Source of the DNA: a virus
DNA length: 43,054 nucleotides
Strand: one strand, 5' to 3'
IMG/VR virus record: IMGVR_UViG_3300045012_000031
Coordinates: 1-43,054 of that record
In this document: positions 14,384 through 22,371 of the stretch, in pieces
Numbering within the stretch: position 1 is the first letter of the stretch
Layout: each line of letters opens with the position of its first letter
Position numbers and translations under genes: made by a program
The notes under the pieces: model-generated
Seen by the model: only the letters and a program-made list of their open reading frames with translations
Databases searched by the model: none
Told to the model about the DNA's origin: nothing

Positions 14384-14387
<4 letters not shown>
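14208..14387 (-). CDS. Small single-span membrane protein
   Basis: 59 residues from ATG 14387 (ATGA overlap with the alanine-repeat gene). One long hydrophobic segment (AVFIVGTYVVAGLFIAAGLA) is followed by a strongly basic cytoplasmic tail (KYRQRKRIHRRM). No family recognised. Confidence 0.6.
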
Positions 14388-15186
<799 letters not shown>

Positions 15187-15190
<4 letters not shown>

Positions 15191-15393
15191 GACAATTTCC
15201 TCCCATCGCCAATGGCAGCCATATCGCGCCGGTAGTTCTCGTTCTGCTCGATCTGCGTCGGCCGGCTGCGCGGCCCCAACGCCCGCTCGACCCAGTGCTG
15301 AATGGTCGGAATCGACATCCGGTCGCAGTCAGCCGCGTCATCGATGCGTGCATCCTCGGCGGCTCGAGCTTCTAGTTCGTCAAAGTCTGGCAT
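15187..15393 (-). CDS. First gene of the leftward early operon, hypothetical
   Basis: 68 residues from ATG 15393, preceded by TAGGAG. Acidic N-terminus (MPDFDELEARAAEDARIDDA), then IPTIQHWVERALG, which might form a small helix-turn-helix, then polar residues. First gene after the main leftward promoter. Function unknown. Confidence 0.6.
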
Positions 15394-15419
15394 GGCTGGC
15401 TCCTAGTTAGGTTGGACAC

Positions 15420-15448
15420 AGACTAATCCAACAATACGCATACGTCAA
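15420..15448 (-). promoter_or_regulatory. Main leftward early promoter
   Basis: Minus strand: TTGACG (15448-15443), 17-base spacer, TAGTCT (15425-15420), then a 5' leader and TAGGAG before ATG 15393. GCAAATAG lies three bases upstream of the -35, exactly as at the internal promoter (11288). It overlaps the rightward control region, so the two promoters may interfere. Confidence 0.65.
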
Positions 15449-15451
15449 CAA

Positions 15452-15474
15452 CTATTTGCTATTTATTTTTAGCA
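15452..15474. promoter_or_regulatory. Operator candidate in the divergent control region
   Basis: The segment contains TGCTA (15457-15461) and TAGCA (15470-15474), an inverted repeat with an 8-base AT-rich centre. It covers the box upstream of the leftward -35 and overlaps the rightward -35. The first 15 bases match 11292-11306 at 13 positions. The Cro/CI-like protein encoded next door (15491) is the likely ligand. Confidence 0.5.
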
Positions 15475-15483
15475 GTGTACAAT
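15456..15483 (+). promoter_or_regulatory. Rightward promoter for the Cro/CI-like gene
   Basis: TTGCTA (15456-15461), 16-base spacer, TACAAT (15478-15483). The -10 ends only seven bases before ATG 15491, so the transcript would be almost leaderless, as known for some phage repressor transcripts. Confidence 0.5.
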
Positions 15484-15490
15484 CCGTCAC

Positions 15491-15679
15491 ATGAAAGTAT
15501 TGCGCGATTATCTATCGATGACTGGCATGACACAGGATGAACTAGCTAAGCGAGCCAGGATGCAGCCATCGGCGCTAAATCACTTTTTGACAGGACGACG
15601 TGAACCGAGAATCAAAAACTTACGCAAGCTCTCAGAAGCCACCGGGATCAGCATTGAAAACCTGGTCAAAGGCTTCTGA
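15491..15679 (+). CDS. Cro/CI-like helix-turn-helix regulator
   Basis: 62 residues, essentially one HTH_3 domain: MKVLRDYLSMTGMTQDELAK, then RARMQPSALNHFLTGRREPR and LRKLSEATGISIENLVKGF. The helix-turn-helix is TQDELAKRARMQPSALNHFLTG, shown here without its flanks. No C-terminal cleavage or oligomerisation domain is present, so it is Cro-sized rather than a LexA-type repressor. It is divergent from the long leftward operon and next to an inverted-repeat operator. It probably decides between the two early transcripts. Confidence 0.85.
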   Translation: MKVLRDYLSMTGMTQDELAKRARMQPSALNHFLTGRREPRIKNLRKLSEATGISIENLVKGF

Positions 15680-15680
15680 T

Positions 15681-15779
15681 ATGCCGTGGGTGCTTGATTT
15701 CGATCCGGCGCAGCTGCCTTGCCAATTGTTGCCGTTTTACTGGTACTCACTGCTGGCTAGGTTGCGCGATGCAGCATAA
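15681..15779 (+). CDS. Possible 32-residue peptide
   Basis: A short frame starting at ATG 15681, right after the regulator stop, and ending 11 bases inside the following gene. It encodes MPWVLDFDPAQLPCQLLPFY and then WYSLLARLRDAA, rich in aromatics. Position and coupling to ATG 15769 suggest it is translated. It may serve only to couple translation. Low confidence. Confidence 0.4.
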   Translation: MPWVLDFDPAQLPCQLLPFYWYSLLARLRDAA

Positions 15780-15963
15780 CTGGCGAACGATAGCTATCGG
15801 CACAGATGGCAAACGATCGCGCTGCAAGGTCTGTGAGACAGAGCGGATGGTGTTTAACGTTAAAAGTTCATTCCCAGTGCCTAAGTACACGCTGAAAGAT
15901 GGCACAGTGCTGCTGGGGAAGGCGCCACCGTGTTCGCAATTCGATGGAGAAGTGAAGTCTTGA
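15769..15963 (+). CDS. Small zinc-knuckle-type protein
   Basis: 64 residues from ATG 15769. One CxxC pair (RCKVCETER) in a short beta-like context plus a later Cys (APPCSQF). It overlaps the methyltransferase start (TTGA). No family recognised. Confidence 0.55.
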   Translation: MQHNWRTIAIGTDGKRSRCKVCETERMVFNVKSSFPVPKYTLKDGTVLLGKAPPCSQFDGEVKS

Positions 15964-16805
15964 AGCCGCTGGCGATTGACCTGTTTTGTGGGCTGGGCGG
16001 ATGGACTGAGGGCCTACTGGCCGAGGGGTACTACGTGGTCGGATTCGACATTGAGCAGCACGTCTATGGGGAGCATCGCTATCCGGCGCAGCTCGTCATT
16101 CAGGACGTGCTCACGCTCCACGGTAACCAGTTCAAGGACGCTGCGCTGATCGTCGCCTCGCCGCCGTGCCAGGAGTTCAGTTACATGGCGATGCCTTGGT
16201 CGCGAGCCAAAGAGCGCGCACGTCAATATCGCTCAGGCGAGCGCGACGTGAAGGACTTGACGCGCCTATTCGACGCTGCGGTACGCATCGGCAAAGAGGC
16301 AGGCGTCCCCACTGTGATCGAAAATGTCTGCGGCGCTATCCCTTGGGTCGGTCGCTCGCGTTGGAACTATGGCAGCTTCCATCTGTGGGGCGACGTGCCG
16401 GCGCTCATGCCCATGACGAAGGCGGTCAAGGTGCCGGGATTTCGGTTCGACGGCAGCGGTAAATCGTTTCAAACCGAATCGGTGAAGGTTGCTGGCCTAG
16501 ATTGGAGCAAGTTCGGTCAGCCGGGATACAAGGCTCAAGGATTCAATGTGGTTGCCGCGCAGCGGTTCCGAGAAGGAAACAAAGGCGTTCCGCATAAGCC
16601 GACTGGTCACTGGACCAACCCAGCTGAGAACGGCATCAAGTGCGGCGGCGATTGGTTCAACGGCGAGGAACCCAGCCAAATGCGCCATCACAGCAGCAAA
16701 AGCGACAGCCGAAAAGCGGCATCTGCCCAAATCGCCAAGATACCGCTGCCACTGGGACGGCACATCGCCCGCACGTACTTTCCTTCCGATGGAGAAGCGA
16801 AGTAA
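15960..16805 (+). CDS. DNA (cytosine-5) methyltransferase
   Basis: 281 residues. TTG 15960 (TTGA overlap) gives the natural start MKPLAIDLFCGLGGWTEGLL. Motif I (DLFCGLGG), motif IV with the catalytic cysteine (SPPCQEFS, Cys 70) and motif VI (IENVCG, Glu 121) are all present. The target-recognition region is short, and the C-terminus (IPLPLGRHIARTYFP) fits motif X. No restriction enzyme is adjacent, so this is an orphan phage methyltransferase that probably masks phage DNA from host restriction. The target sequence cannot be read. Confidence 0.9.
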   Translation: MKPLAIDLFCGLGGWTEGLLAEGYYVVGFDIEQHVYGEHRYPAQLVIQDVLTLHGNQFKDAALIVASPPCQEFSYMAMPWSRAKERARQYRSGERDVKDLTRLFDAAVRIGKEAGVPTVIENVCGAIPWVGRSRWNYGSFHLWGDVPALMPMTKAVKVPGFRFDGSGKSFQTESVKVAGLDWSKFGQPGYKAQGFNVVAAQRFREGNKGVPHKPTGHWTNPAENGIKCGGDWFNGEEPSQMRHHSSKSDSRKAASAQIAKIPLPLGRHIARTYFPSDGEAK

Positions 16806-17138
16806 TGTCGCATTTAGACAAGTCGCATTCTGACTATTGCTTTGCAATACGACAGGCGTATAAATGAAAACGGCCCCTAATGTTCAGTTAAGGGCCGTAG
16901 ATTTCAGTTGTTCAGAGCAACTGGTAAATCAGGCGGCAATGCCCACGCGCATACTGCCTCATTCCAGCCAAACAAATCAACTGCGATCCGCCAGTGCTGC
17001 GAAAAATATGGCAACAGGCTGCCTGTCGCACGAGAAAGGTTTAGAGGTACTGAACCGGGTTGCCCACTCCCGCCTCCCCCTAATGGGGACGAACGAGTAC
17101 CCTAGGACTAGGATCCTGAAGGGGAAAGTGGGATCTTC
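16806..17138. other. Non-coding, structured stretch
   Basis: About 330 bases without a convincing gene. A 20-codon frame (16805-16867, TAATG overlap) may be a translated leader. After that come several hairpins: 16870-16898, 16905-16923 (CAGTTG/CAACTG), CCCC/GGGG near 17082-17093 and GATCC/GGATC near 17112-17135. Frames of 65-95 residues exist here, but their composition is unlike the neighbouring genes. No tRNA cloverleaf was found. A regulatory RNA or degraded gene are the options. Confidence 0.45.
16870..16898 (-). terminator. Hairpin, possible leftward terminator
   Basis: ACGGCCC (16870-16876) pairs with GGGCCGT (16892-16898), extended by TAA/TTA around a 7-base loop. Read leftward, the stem is followed by TTTTCATTTA, an imperfect U-tract; read rightward there is no U-tract. 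It may block leftward read-through towards the methyltransferase gene. Confidence 0.4.
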
Positions 17139-17237
17139 ATGCCTAAATTGAACCAAACTAACGGCGTCTGGAAAGCCATCAACGAAAATACCTATCAGTG
17201 GGGCGACTACAAGCTGGTTTCACGTGAAACATATTAG
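17139..17237 (+). pseudogene. Truncated relative of the 17691 gene
   Basis: A 32-codon frame from ATG 17139. Its residues NGVWKAINENTYQWGDYK align with NGVWKCVDDNAWQWENYK at the start of the protein encoded at 17691, but it stops after LVSRETY, just inside the HNH gene. The homologue continues for another 45 residues. The copy therefore looks cut off where the HNH gene begins, consistent with insertion of the endonuclease next to, or into, a duplicated gene. Confidence 0.6.
17216..17231. promoter_or_regulatory. parS-like 16-mer (ParB/Noc-type palindrome)
   Basis: GGTTTCACGTGAAACA contains the perfect 14-base palindrome GTTTCACGTGAAAC and matches 15 of 16 bases of the classic chromosomal parS consensus TGTTTCACGTGAAACA. 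It lies at the boundary between the truncated gene and the HNH gene, and the HNH start GTG is inside it. No ParB gene was seen in the window, so the host ParB would be the binder. The match is seen directly; the function is inference. Confidence 0.5.
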
Positions 17238-17694
17238 AACTTCGATGATCACGAAGGATAACTTCCATCAGTGCTACACGGTGGATAGTTGGGGCTGCTG
17301 GATTTGGAATGGAAACTACAAGACTGATGGTTATGGACGCGTGTGGATTCCTGGCGGAGCTCGGCTAATAGGGCAAAGGATCCCCGCTCATAAATGGTCT
17401 TACATGTTGCATATCGGCCAAGTTCCGAAAGGATTATGCGTTTGCCATCATTGTGATGTTAGAGGTTGTGTTAATCCAAACCATCTATTTCTTGGTACTT
17501 GGGCTGATAACAACCATGATCGAGATAGAAAAGGGCGCCATAGATTCGGTTTCAAGATTACTCGCGAACAATTGAACGAAATCAGATCATTAGGACTTAA
17601 ACCATTTACCGGTCAATATAAGGAAGCAGCCAAAAAATATGGCTTGCATGTTGAGTATCTTGGCAGACTAATTAGCGGACGGAACAGACCATGA
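17224..17694 (+). CDS. HNH homing endonuclease
   Basis: 156 residues from GTG 17224, or 149 from ATG 17245. HNH_3 core: SWGCWIWNGNYKTDGYGRVW, then AHKWSYMLHIGQVPKGLCVC, HHCDVRGCVNPNHLFLGTW and the N-terminal part of the tail ADNNHDRDRKGR. The C-terminal tail KITREQLNEIRSLGL with YKEAAKKYGLHVEYLGRLIS is a helix-turn-helix. It belongs to the same class as the gene at 1140 but is not a copy. It separates a truncated gene from its intact relative and ends in an ATGA overlap with the latter. Confidence 0.9.
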   Translation: MKHIRTSMITKDNFHQCYTVDSWGCWIWNGNYKTDGYGRVWIPGGARLIGQRIPAHKWSYMLHIGQVPKGLCVCHHCDVRGCVNPNHLFLGTWADNNHDRDRKGRHRFGFKITREQLNEIRSLGLKPFTGQYKEAAKKYGLHVEYLGRLISGRNRP

Positions 17695-17888
17695 ATGGCG
17701 TATGGAAATGCGTGGATGACAATGCTTGGCAATGGGAAAATTATAAAATTTATAGATCGGTCATGGGTTTTACCGTCTGGCACTGGGGCGATCACAGCCG
17801 CAGGGTGGGGGATGCTGATCTGATGTCCAAAGCGATGGAGATGGCACGTTTAGACAGCGCTGCAAGCTCTAGGACAGGCGATCGGTAG
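17691..17888 (+). CDS. Small hypothetical protein, intact relative of the truncated copy
   Basis: 65 residues. It begins MNGVWKCVDDNAWQWENYKI, then has GFTVWHWGDHSRRVGD, a small Trp-rich beta sheet, and a helical tail (LMSKAMEMARLD). Overlaps both neighbours (ATGA and TAGTG). Function unknown. Confidence 0.6.
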   Translation: MNGVWKCVDDNAWQWENYKIYRSVMGFTVWHWGDHSRRVGDADLMSKAMEMARLDSAASSRTGDR

Positions 17889-18208
17889 TGGGCCGCTACG
17901 TCTATGCCCCCAAGGCCGATAGCAACCACAGCGAGGTTACAGGCTGGTACGAGGAACTATTCTGTTCCGTGCTGGATTTGCATAAGTTGGGAGGTGGCGC
18001 ACCGGATCTGCTGGTCGGTTGTGCAGGCAGATCGGAACTGGTGGAAGTTAAACCCGAGGCCGGCCAGTTACGGGCCAATCAGGTCACATTTAACCGTACC
18101 TGGCGTGGTAACAAAGTGGTATTAGTGCGTACCCAGGCCGATGTGATCAATCACGTCAAAAACATCCGCGAGCGGGTGAGCCGCGGCAAATGGGAGAATA
18201 CGCCATGA
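17888..18208 (+). CDS. VRR-NUC-type PD-(D/E)xK nuclease
   Basis: 106 residues from GTG 17888, overlapping the previous TAG. The catalytic core reads GGGAPDLLVG (Asp 40), then ELVEVKPE (Glu 53, Lys 55) and QLRANQVTFNRTW, the order seen in VRR-NUC nucleases and stand-alone Holliday-junction-resolvase-like enzymes of phages. It may resolve branched replication or recombination intermediates before packaging. No RusA or RuvC gene was seen, so it could fill that role. Confidence 0.78.
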   Translation: MGRYVYAPKADSNHSEVTGWYEELFCSVLDLHKLGGGAPDLLVGCAGRSELVEVKPEAGQLRANQVTFNRTWRGNKVVLVRTQADVINHVKNIRERVSRGKWENTP

Positions 18209-18399
18209 AGTTCTTCTTGGCCTGTCTCGCCATGGCCGCAGCCCTAGCCTTAGTCTGGGGCCTGATCTGGGCGATAGAGCAGCGGGAGATTAAGCGGTTT
18301 TATAGGGGATATGCGCCAGATGAGGATGAAATCAAGGATAATGCCATGCGCAATAATGGCATACTGCGGCGCATCAAGGATGTAAATGATTCCCATTAG
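18205..18399 (+). CDS. Small membrane protein
   Basis: 64 residues from ATG 18205 (ATGA overlap). N-terminal transmembrane segment or uncleaved signal (MKFFLACLAMAAALALVWGL) followed by a charged cytoplasmic tail (QREIKRFYRGYAPDEDEIKD). No family recognised. Confidence 0.6.
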   Translation: MKFFLACLAMAAALALVWGLIWAIEQREIKRFYRGYAPDEDEIKDNAMRNNGILRRIKDVNDSH

Positions 18400-18748
18400 C
18401 ACTGTCAAAGCCTTAAGGGCTTGGTCTAAATGGGGGGAAAGTCTATCTATCGATTATCCGTCATTTTCGCCTATGTTCGGCGAACGTGCATTAAAAACAC
18501 CGCTTTATGGTAAAACTCACTGCCCGGATGGTATTGCCGAGATGGAGCATGCGGTATGTATGCTGTCCTATGAGCAGCGATACCTAATCGTGCAGTATTG
18601 GTGTCGCAGACGCACATTTAGGGAACTAGCTGAACAAGTTGGGGTGAGCCGCTTTAGGGTGCACCGGTTGCTTAGAGCCGCCGAGGCCGAAGTGCATCGC
18701 CAGTATGAATTGGTATTTGATCTGCAATATGCACTTGCACAACTTTAA
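18386..18748 (+). CDS. Late-gene regulator, Q-like / sigma-region-4-like
   Basis: 120 residues. The second half (MLSYEQRYLIVQYWCRRRTF, then RELAEQVGVSRFRVHRLLRA) is a sigma-70 region-4-type helix-turn-helix (leading helix, LAEQVGVS turn, recognition helix). This arrangement is shared by several antitermination/late-activator families of temperate phages. It is the last gene before an intrinsic terminator and the long late region, as Q is in lambdoid phages. Antitermination through the 18794 hairpin is inferred. Confidence 0.7.
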   Translation: MIPISTVKALRAWSKWGESLSIDYPSFSPMFGERALKTPLYGKTHCPDGIAEMEHAVCMLSYEQRYLIVQYWCRRRTFRELAEQVGVSRFRVHRLLRAAEAEVHRQYELVFDLQYALAQL

Positions 18749-18793
18749 AAAATAGCGTAATAAACGCGCAGGCTCAATAATTGTCACCAAACT

Positions 18794-18814
18794 ACCCGCT
18801 TATAGCGGGTTTTT
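18794..18814 (+). terminator. Intrinsic terminator at the end of the rightward early arm
   Basis: ACCCGCT-TAT-AGCGGGT (18794-18810), a perfect 7-bp stem with a 3-base loop, followed by TTTTT. It separates the putative Q gene from the late genes and would be the natural site for antitermination. Confidence 0.85.
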
Positions 18815-18833
18815 GCGTTCTAAGGGGTTAAAA

Positions 18834-19217
18834 ATGTCGTCTTTACGATCGACCGAAGGCTATTTGTGGATGACCCATAAATACTCCCCTGGCGTCCCTG
18901 ATGAGACCATGGTCAAAGGCGGGTATCCAGTGGGGGCTGCTCATCCTGATACCATCTTTGAGTCGGCTACTTTCACTTGTGCGGATTGTGAGCGGGTGGT
19001 CATTATGAACCCGGATCGCTCTCGAGCCCGCGGCTACTGCCCTAAGTGTAATCACTACCTTTGCGACACTTGTGAAACCGTGCGGGTAAAGTCTGGGGGG
19101 GAGTGTCGAAACTTCAAATTGCGCGTCGATCGCTTCCTACAGCATTCCCCGGTAAATCCAGTAATCGAAAACTTCTCATCGCCGCTATGCACTGCGGCCA
19201 CCATCATCGTTCCTTAA
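18834..19217 (+). CDS. Zinc-finger-type protein, first late gene
   Basis: 127 residues from ATG 18834 (AAGGGG upstream). Three CxxC pairs (CADC, CPKC, CDTC) sit in residues 44-80, with NHYLCDTCETVRVKSGGECR, so two zinc sites are possible. The N-terminus resembles no known DNA-binding protein. It begins the late block directly after the terminator. Confidence 0.65.
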   Translation: MSSLRSTEGYLWMTHKYSPGVPDETMVKGGYPVGAAHPDTIFESATFTCADCERVVIMNPDRSRARGYCPKCNHYLCDTCETVRVKSGGECRNFKLRVDRFLQHSPVNPVIENFSSPLCTAATIIVP

Positions 19218-19226
19218 GGAGTTAAA

Positions 19227-19727
19227 ATGGCTCGATATTCCCTGTCCTTTCAGTCGCAAGTGACAGTCGCGGTAGGCGATACTTCAGCGCTAACCACGCT
19301 CAAATATTCTGCATTGGGTGGGAACTCAGGCACGATGCAGCTTAAAGTTAATGAAATCCAGATCGGTGGGGAAGCCTCATCCGGTGCGGTCACAATCTAC
19401 GACTTTGCCCGAGACACTACGGTAGCGGCTACCTCCCTTACCTCAGTGGGCTTAAACAATGCGCTGATGGATGCGACCGCCACCGCACCTGGCACGCTGG
19501 CGCTATTCTCCAATAGCTCGACCACATTCCCGCAGCGCAGTGCCACTCAGCATTTGATTAACCATAGCTTCAACGCATTCGGCGGGGCCTTACGCTGGCA
19601 AGCGCGTCAGGGCGAGGAAATCACCATTATCGGGAATACTCAGCCCTTAGGTGAATGCAGCTATTCAGGCAATACCGGCACCGTGGCGAGTGCGGTATCA
19701 GGGCATATCATTTACGAGCTCGTGTGA
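19227..19727 (+). CDS. Beta-rich virion-type protein
   Basis: 166 residues with a perfect TTAAGGAG ribosome-binding site. The sequence is Ser/Thr/Gly/Ala-rich with alternating hydrophobics (LKVNEIQIGGEA, SGHIIYELV) and few charges, as in minor capsid, decoration or fibre proteins. A strong ribosome-binding site suggests high expression. No family recognised. Similar proteins are encoded at 22651 and 25410. Confidence 0.6.
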   Translation: MARYSLSFQSQVTVAVGDTSALTTLKYSALGGNSGTMQLKVNEIQIGGEASSGAVTIYDFARDTTVAATSLTSVGLNNALMDATATAPGTLALFSNSSTTFPQRSATQHLINHSFNAFGGALRWQARQGEEITIIGNTQPLGECSYSGNTGTVASAVSGHIIYELV

Positions 19728-21704
19728 GTGGGTGCAAGTCAGAGTTTGCGGTTAGTTTCTACCAATGCATTCTATGGCTATGATGGCACGATCCAGGTCA
19801 ATGGGAATACATTAGTCAATGGCCATGGAACTACGGTTCAACTAAGAGGAATAAATTTCCTTTATTTTGCCGGAGCGATGATCTTTGCCTTTAACAAGTT
19901 ATCGCCTTCTAATGTTCCGGACGCCTCTTACGGTTTAGGGGTAAATGATCAAGCTGGCACCGATAACGGATTATCTGGTGCCTCTGCGCTAGTTACACAA
20001 TTGGGTCCGAACTTAAACTATTTAGACCCATGGAAAATGAACGCCTGTCGGATCGGCTTGAATGAAGCATCTTGGCTAAGTTATACGAGCTATAACAGCG
20101 CAGGGACCGCAATCAATGCGAATAATTTTGGCGCCTTCACAAACCTTAGCTATCTGAATCAGCTTGATTATCAAATCGCTCAGTGCCATGCGCATAAGCT
20201 TTATGTCATTCTGACGCTGGCATTTACGAATCCTGGCCGCGTCGCACCATTCGGTCAAGATCTGATGGCGAATCAGGACAATAGCATTGCGTTGTGGCTG
20301 GCAGTAGCGGCTCGCTACGGATATCCGAATGGGACGGCTTTGAAGCGTAACGGTGGCACGCTCGATAACCGCGCTATCATTTTTGAGATGTATAACGAGC
20401 CGATCTTTCCAGACCAGCCTGTTTATCAGGGTGGCTTCCAAAATAGAGCCTTCCAATTTAGCGGCGGCGGAACAGGGGGAGTTGGGGGCAACGGTTACGC
20501 TTTCCCGGTGAATACGCCAACTGGCTCATTTACGCCTGGCGAGGGGTTTACAGCGTCCAATGGGACGGCTGGCAATATCATTTGCTACTACCTAAATACG
20601 ACGACTGGATATGATTCAAGCGGAACAAAGTTCCTGCATACTTGGAATCTTTCTGGGACCAACATTTCAGGTGGCGCGCCGACTAGCGGTATCCCGATGC
20701 CGGTCGGGACCACGATCACAGGCAGCACATCGGGCGCCACTGCGACCATTACGGCAACCGTTTATCCAGGGCAGGGAACGGCTGGCACTTATGGCTTCTA
20801 CTTTGCAGGAGCCGTGCAATTGGTCGCAGCCATCAGAGCGGCAGGGGCTGGCAATGTATGCCTATTCAGCGGCTCGAACTATGCGCATGATCTGACCAAC
20901 TGGGGAACTTATGGGGCGGGAACAGATACTACACCACCTGCTGGGTGGGTATCTGGTGGATTCGGTACATGGACTTCGCAGATTGCCGCACATTGGCATC
21001 CATATCCGGTTGTATCTGCAATCACCGGGATAGCCATTGCGAGTGGTGGTTCAGGTTATGCAGTCAATGATACGATTCTTCTGCCGATGGATGAAAGCGG
21101 CGGAAGCCAGTCTGGAAGTTGCTATTGGCAGCCACAGTTACAAGTCAGCAGTATCGGCGGCGGTGGCGCTATTACCGGTGTTACCGTGAATGCCTATACG
21201 GGTGGCACACCCGGAGTTTCTGGCGGCAATGCAGCCGAGTATTCCGGCTTTAAGAACATGGTTGGCGGTATTTATTGTGATATCCCGAATCAATTGCCGG
21301 TTAATCCTGTGGGGCAAGCGAGTAGTTCCGGCAGCGGCACAGGCGCTACGTTCAATCTTACGCTGACATTCAGAGATGGGCTCACAGCGAATTATGCCAA
21401 TTGGAATAATGCGCTGACCTACACCGCTGGGTATCCTTTGGTGATTGATGAAACCGGTGAACATACCGCCGCTAGCGGTATACAAGGATCACCATGGATG
21501 CAGAATTTGACCGCATGGGCAGATTTGAACGGCGTGAGCTTCGTACCATTCTACTGGTCGCCGAATAATGCGTTTAACTACAATGCAAAAGGCTGTGATT
21601 TCTTGATCTGTAACTCAACGCTGACCGGCTCACCACAGTATCGATCACCGTCCCCAGGATATGGGCAGTTCATGTTTACTTGGTATACGAGCCATGCACC
21701 ATGA
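19728..21704 (+). CDS. GH5-like glycoside hydrolase (virion depolymerase candidate)
   Basis: 658 residues from GTG 19728. Clan GH-A landmarks in order: LRGINF (39-44), CRIGLNEASWL, IIFEMYNEP (acid/base Glu 224), AAHWHPY (421-427), LVIDETGEH (nucleophile Glu 575) and FVPFYWSPNN. This is the layout of a GH5 cellulase-like TIM barrel. Two insertions break it: about 235-360 (Gly-rich) and about 430-545, the latter with GGSGYAVNDTILL. No signal peptide, so it is probably a virion enzyme rather than a secreted one. The substrate, perhaps host capsule or exopolysaccharide, is unknown. Confidence 0.75.
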   Translation: MGASQSLRLVSTNAFYGYDGTIQVNGNTLVNGHGTTVQLRGINFLYFAGAMIFAFNKLSPSNVPDASYGLGVNDQAGTDNGLSGASALVTQLGPNLNYLDPWKMNACRIGLNEASWLSYTSYNSAGTAINANNFGAFTNLSYLNQLDYQIAQCHAHKLYVILTLAFTNPGRVAPFGQDLMANQDNSIALWLAVAARYGYPNGTALKRNGGTLDNRAIIFEMYNEPIFPDQPVYQGGFQNRAFQFSGGGTGGVGGNGYAFPVNTPTGSFTPGEGFTASNGTAGNIICYYLNTTTGYDSSGTKFLHTWNLSGTNISGGAPTSGIPMPVGTTITGSTSGATATITATVYPGQGTAGTYGFYFAGAVQLVAAIRAAGAGNVCLFSGSNYAHDLTNWGTYGAGTDTTPPAGWVSGGFGTWTSQIAAHWHPYPVVSAITGIAIASGGSGYAVNDTILLPMDESGGSQSGSCYWQPQLQVSSIGGGGAITGVTVNAYTGGTPGVSGGNAAEYSGFKNMVGGIYCDIPNQLPVNPVGQASSSGSGTGATFNLTLTFRDGLTANYANWNNALTYTAGYPLVIDETGEHTAASGIQGSPWMQNLTAWADLNGVSFVPFYWSPNNAFNYNAKGCDFLICNSTLTGSPQYRSPSPGYGQFMFTWYTSHAP

Positions 21705-22357
21705 GTTATACGATAGGTACACCAGTAGAAGCCACGAGTAGCACCTCGACGGTTGTTTGTACGGTTACGGGAGTGCCGTCAGGCGCAGATCTTATCTGTC
21801 TAATCGATTGGAACAATGGTGGCTCGACAATCACAATCAGCGGTGTGGCTGATGGGCAGGGTTCTTACTCGCTACAAGGCACAAGCCTTGCCAATGCGAG
21901 CGGCAGAAGTTCCTCAGTTTACTTACTCACGAGTGCTAATTCTGGATCGCATACCATTACATGCACCTTTGCCGGAGGCTCAGGTTCTGCCTACATGGCT
22001 TCCTGGTATGTCAATGGAGTAGGTGCGACTGATGGCTTTAACCAAGCGATTAATAACTTTCCTGGGGCTTCCACTACGTTTAATTGCCCAACCGTCACTA
22101 CTACCGGTACCGGGGATTTAGTATTCGGTCTAGTTGCCAATGGTGATGCATCCTGTACTTTCACTGTTGGCGCTAGTTATACGACACTAGGGCTAGCTAC
22201 AAATGGCTATTTCGTTGAATACATCACACAAGTGAGTGCAGGAGCCATCAGCCCGCCTTTGCAGGAAAGTATCAATGATCCTAATAATACTTTTACGATG
22301 GCTTTTTTAGCTGCTTCGGGGGCGGGAGCTACGCTAATGGGCCAAATTCTCTCTTAA
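21701..22357 (+). CDS. Beta-sandwich virion-type protein
   Basis: 218 residues from ATG 21701 (ATGA overlap with the glycosidase). Almost entirely Ser/Thr/Gly-rich beta strands (TVVCTVTGVPSGADLICLID, HTITCTFAGG). Its coupling to the GH5-like gene suggests the two are in one virion structure, for instance a binding module or attachment protein. No family named. Confidence 0.6.
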   Translation: MSYTIGTPVEATSSTSTVVCTVTGVPSGADLICLIDWNNGGSTITISGVADGQGSYSLQGTSLANASGRSSSVYLLTSANSGSHTITCTFAGGSGSAYMASWYVNGVGATDGFNQAINNFPGASTTFNCPTVTTTGTGDLVFGLVANGDASCTFTVGASYTTLGLATNGYFVEYITQVSAGAISPPLQESINDPNNTFTMAFLAASGAGATLMGQILS

Positions 22358-22371
22358 GGACATCTAATGTC

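Noticed and set aside
16980-17110. Possible tRNA in the structured stretch
   Set aside because: No acceptor stem or T-loop pattern and no cloverleaf could be folded by eye.
16864-17151. Plus-strand frame of 95 residues after the methyltransferase gene
   Set aside because: Starts in a hairpin, passes through several others and has low-quality composition; listed as non-coding stretch instead.
17139-17694. Group I intron with a resident HNH gene
   Set aside because: The sequence after the HNH gene restarts at the N-terminus of the paralogue instead of continuing the first exon, so no splice product would restore a gene.
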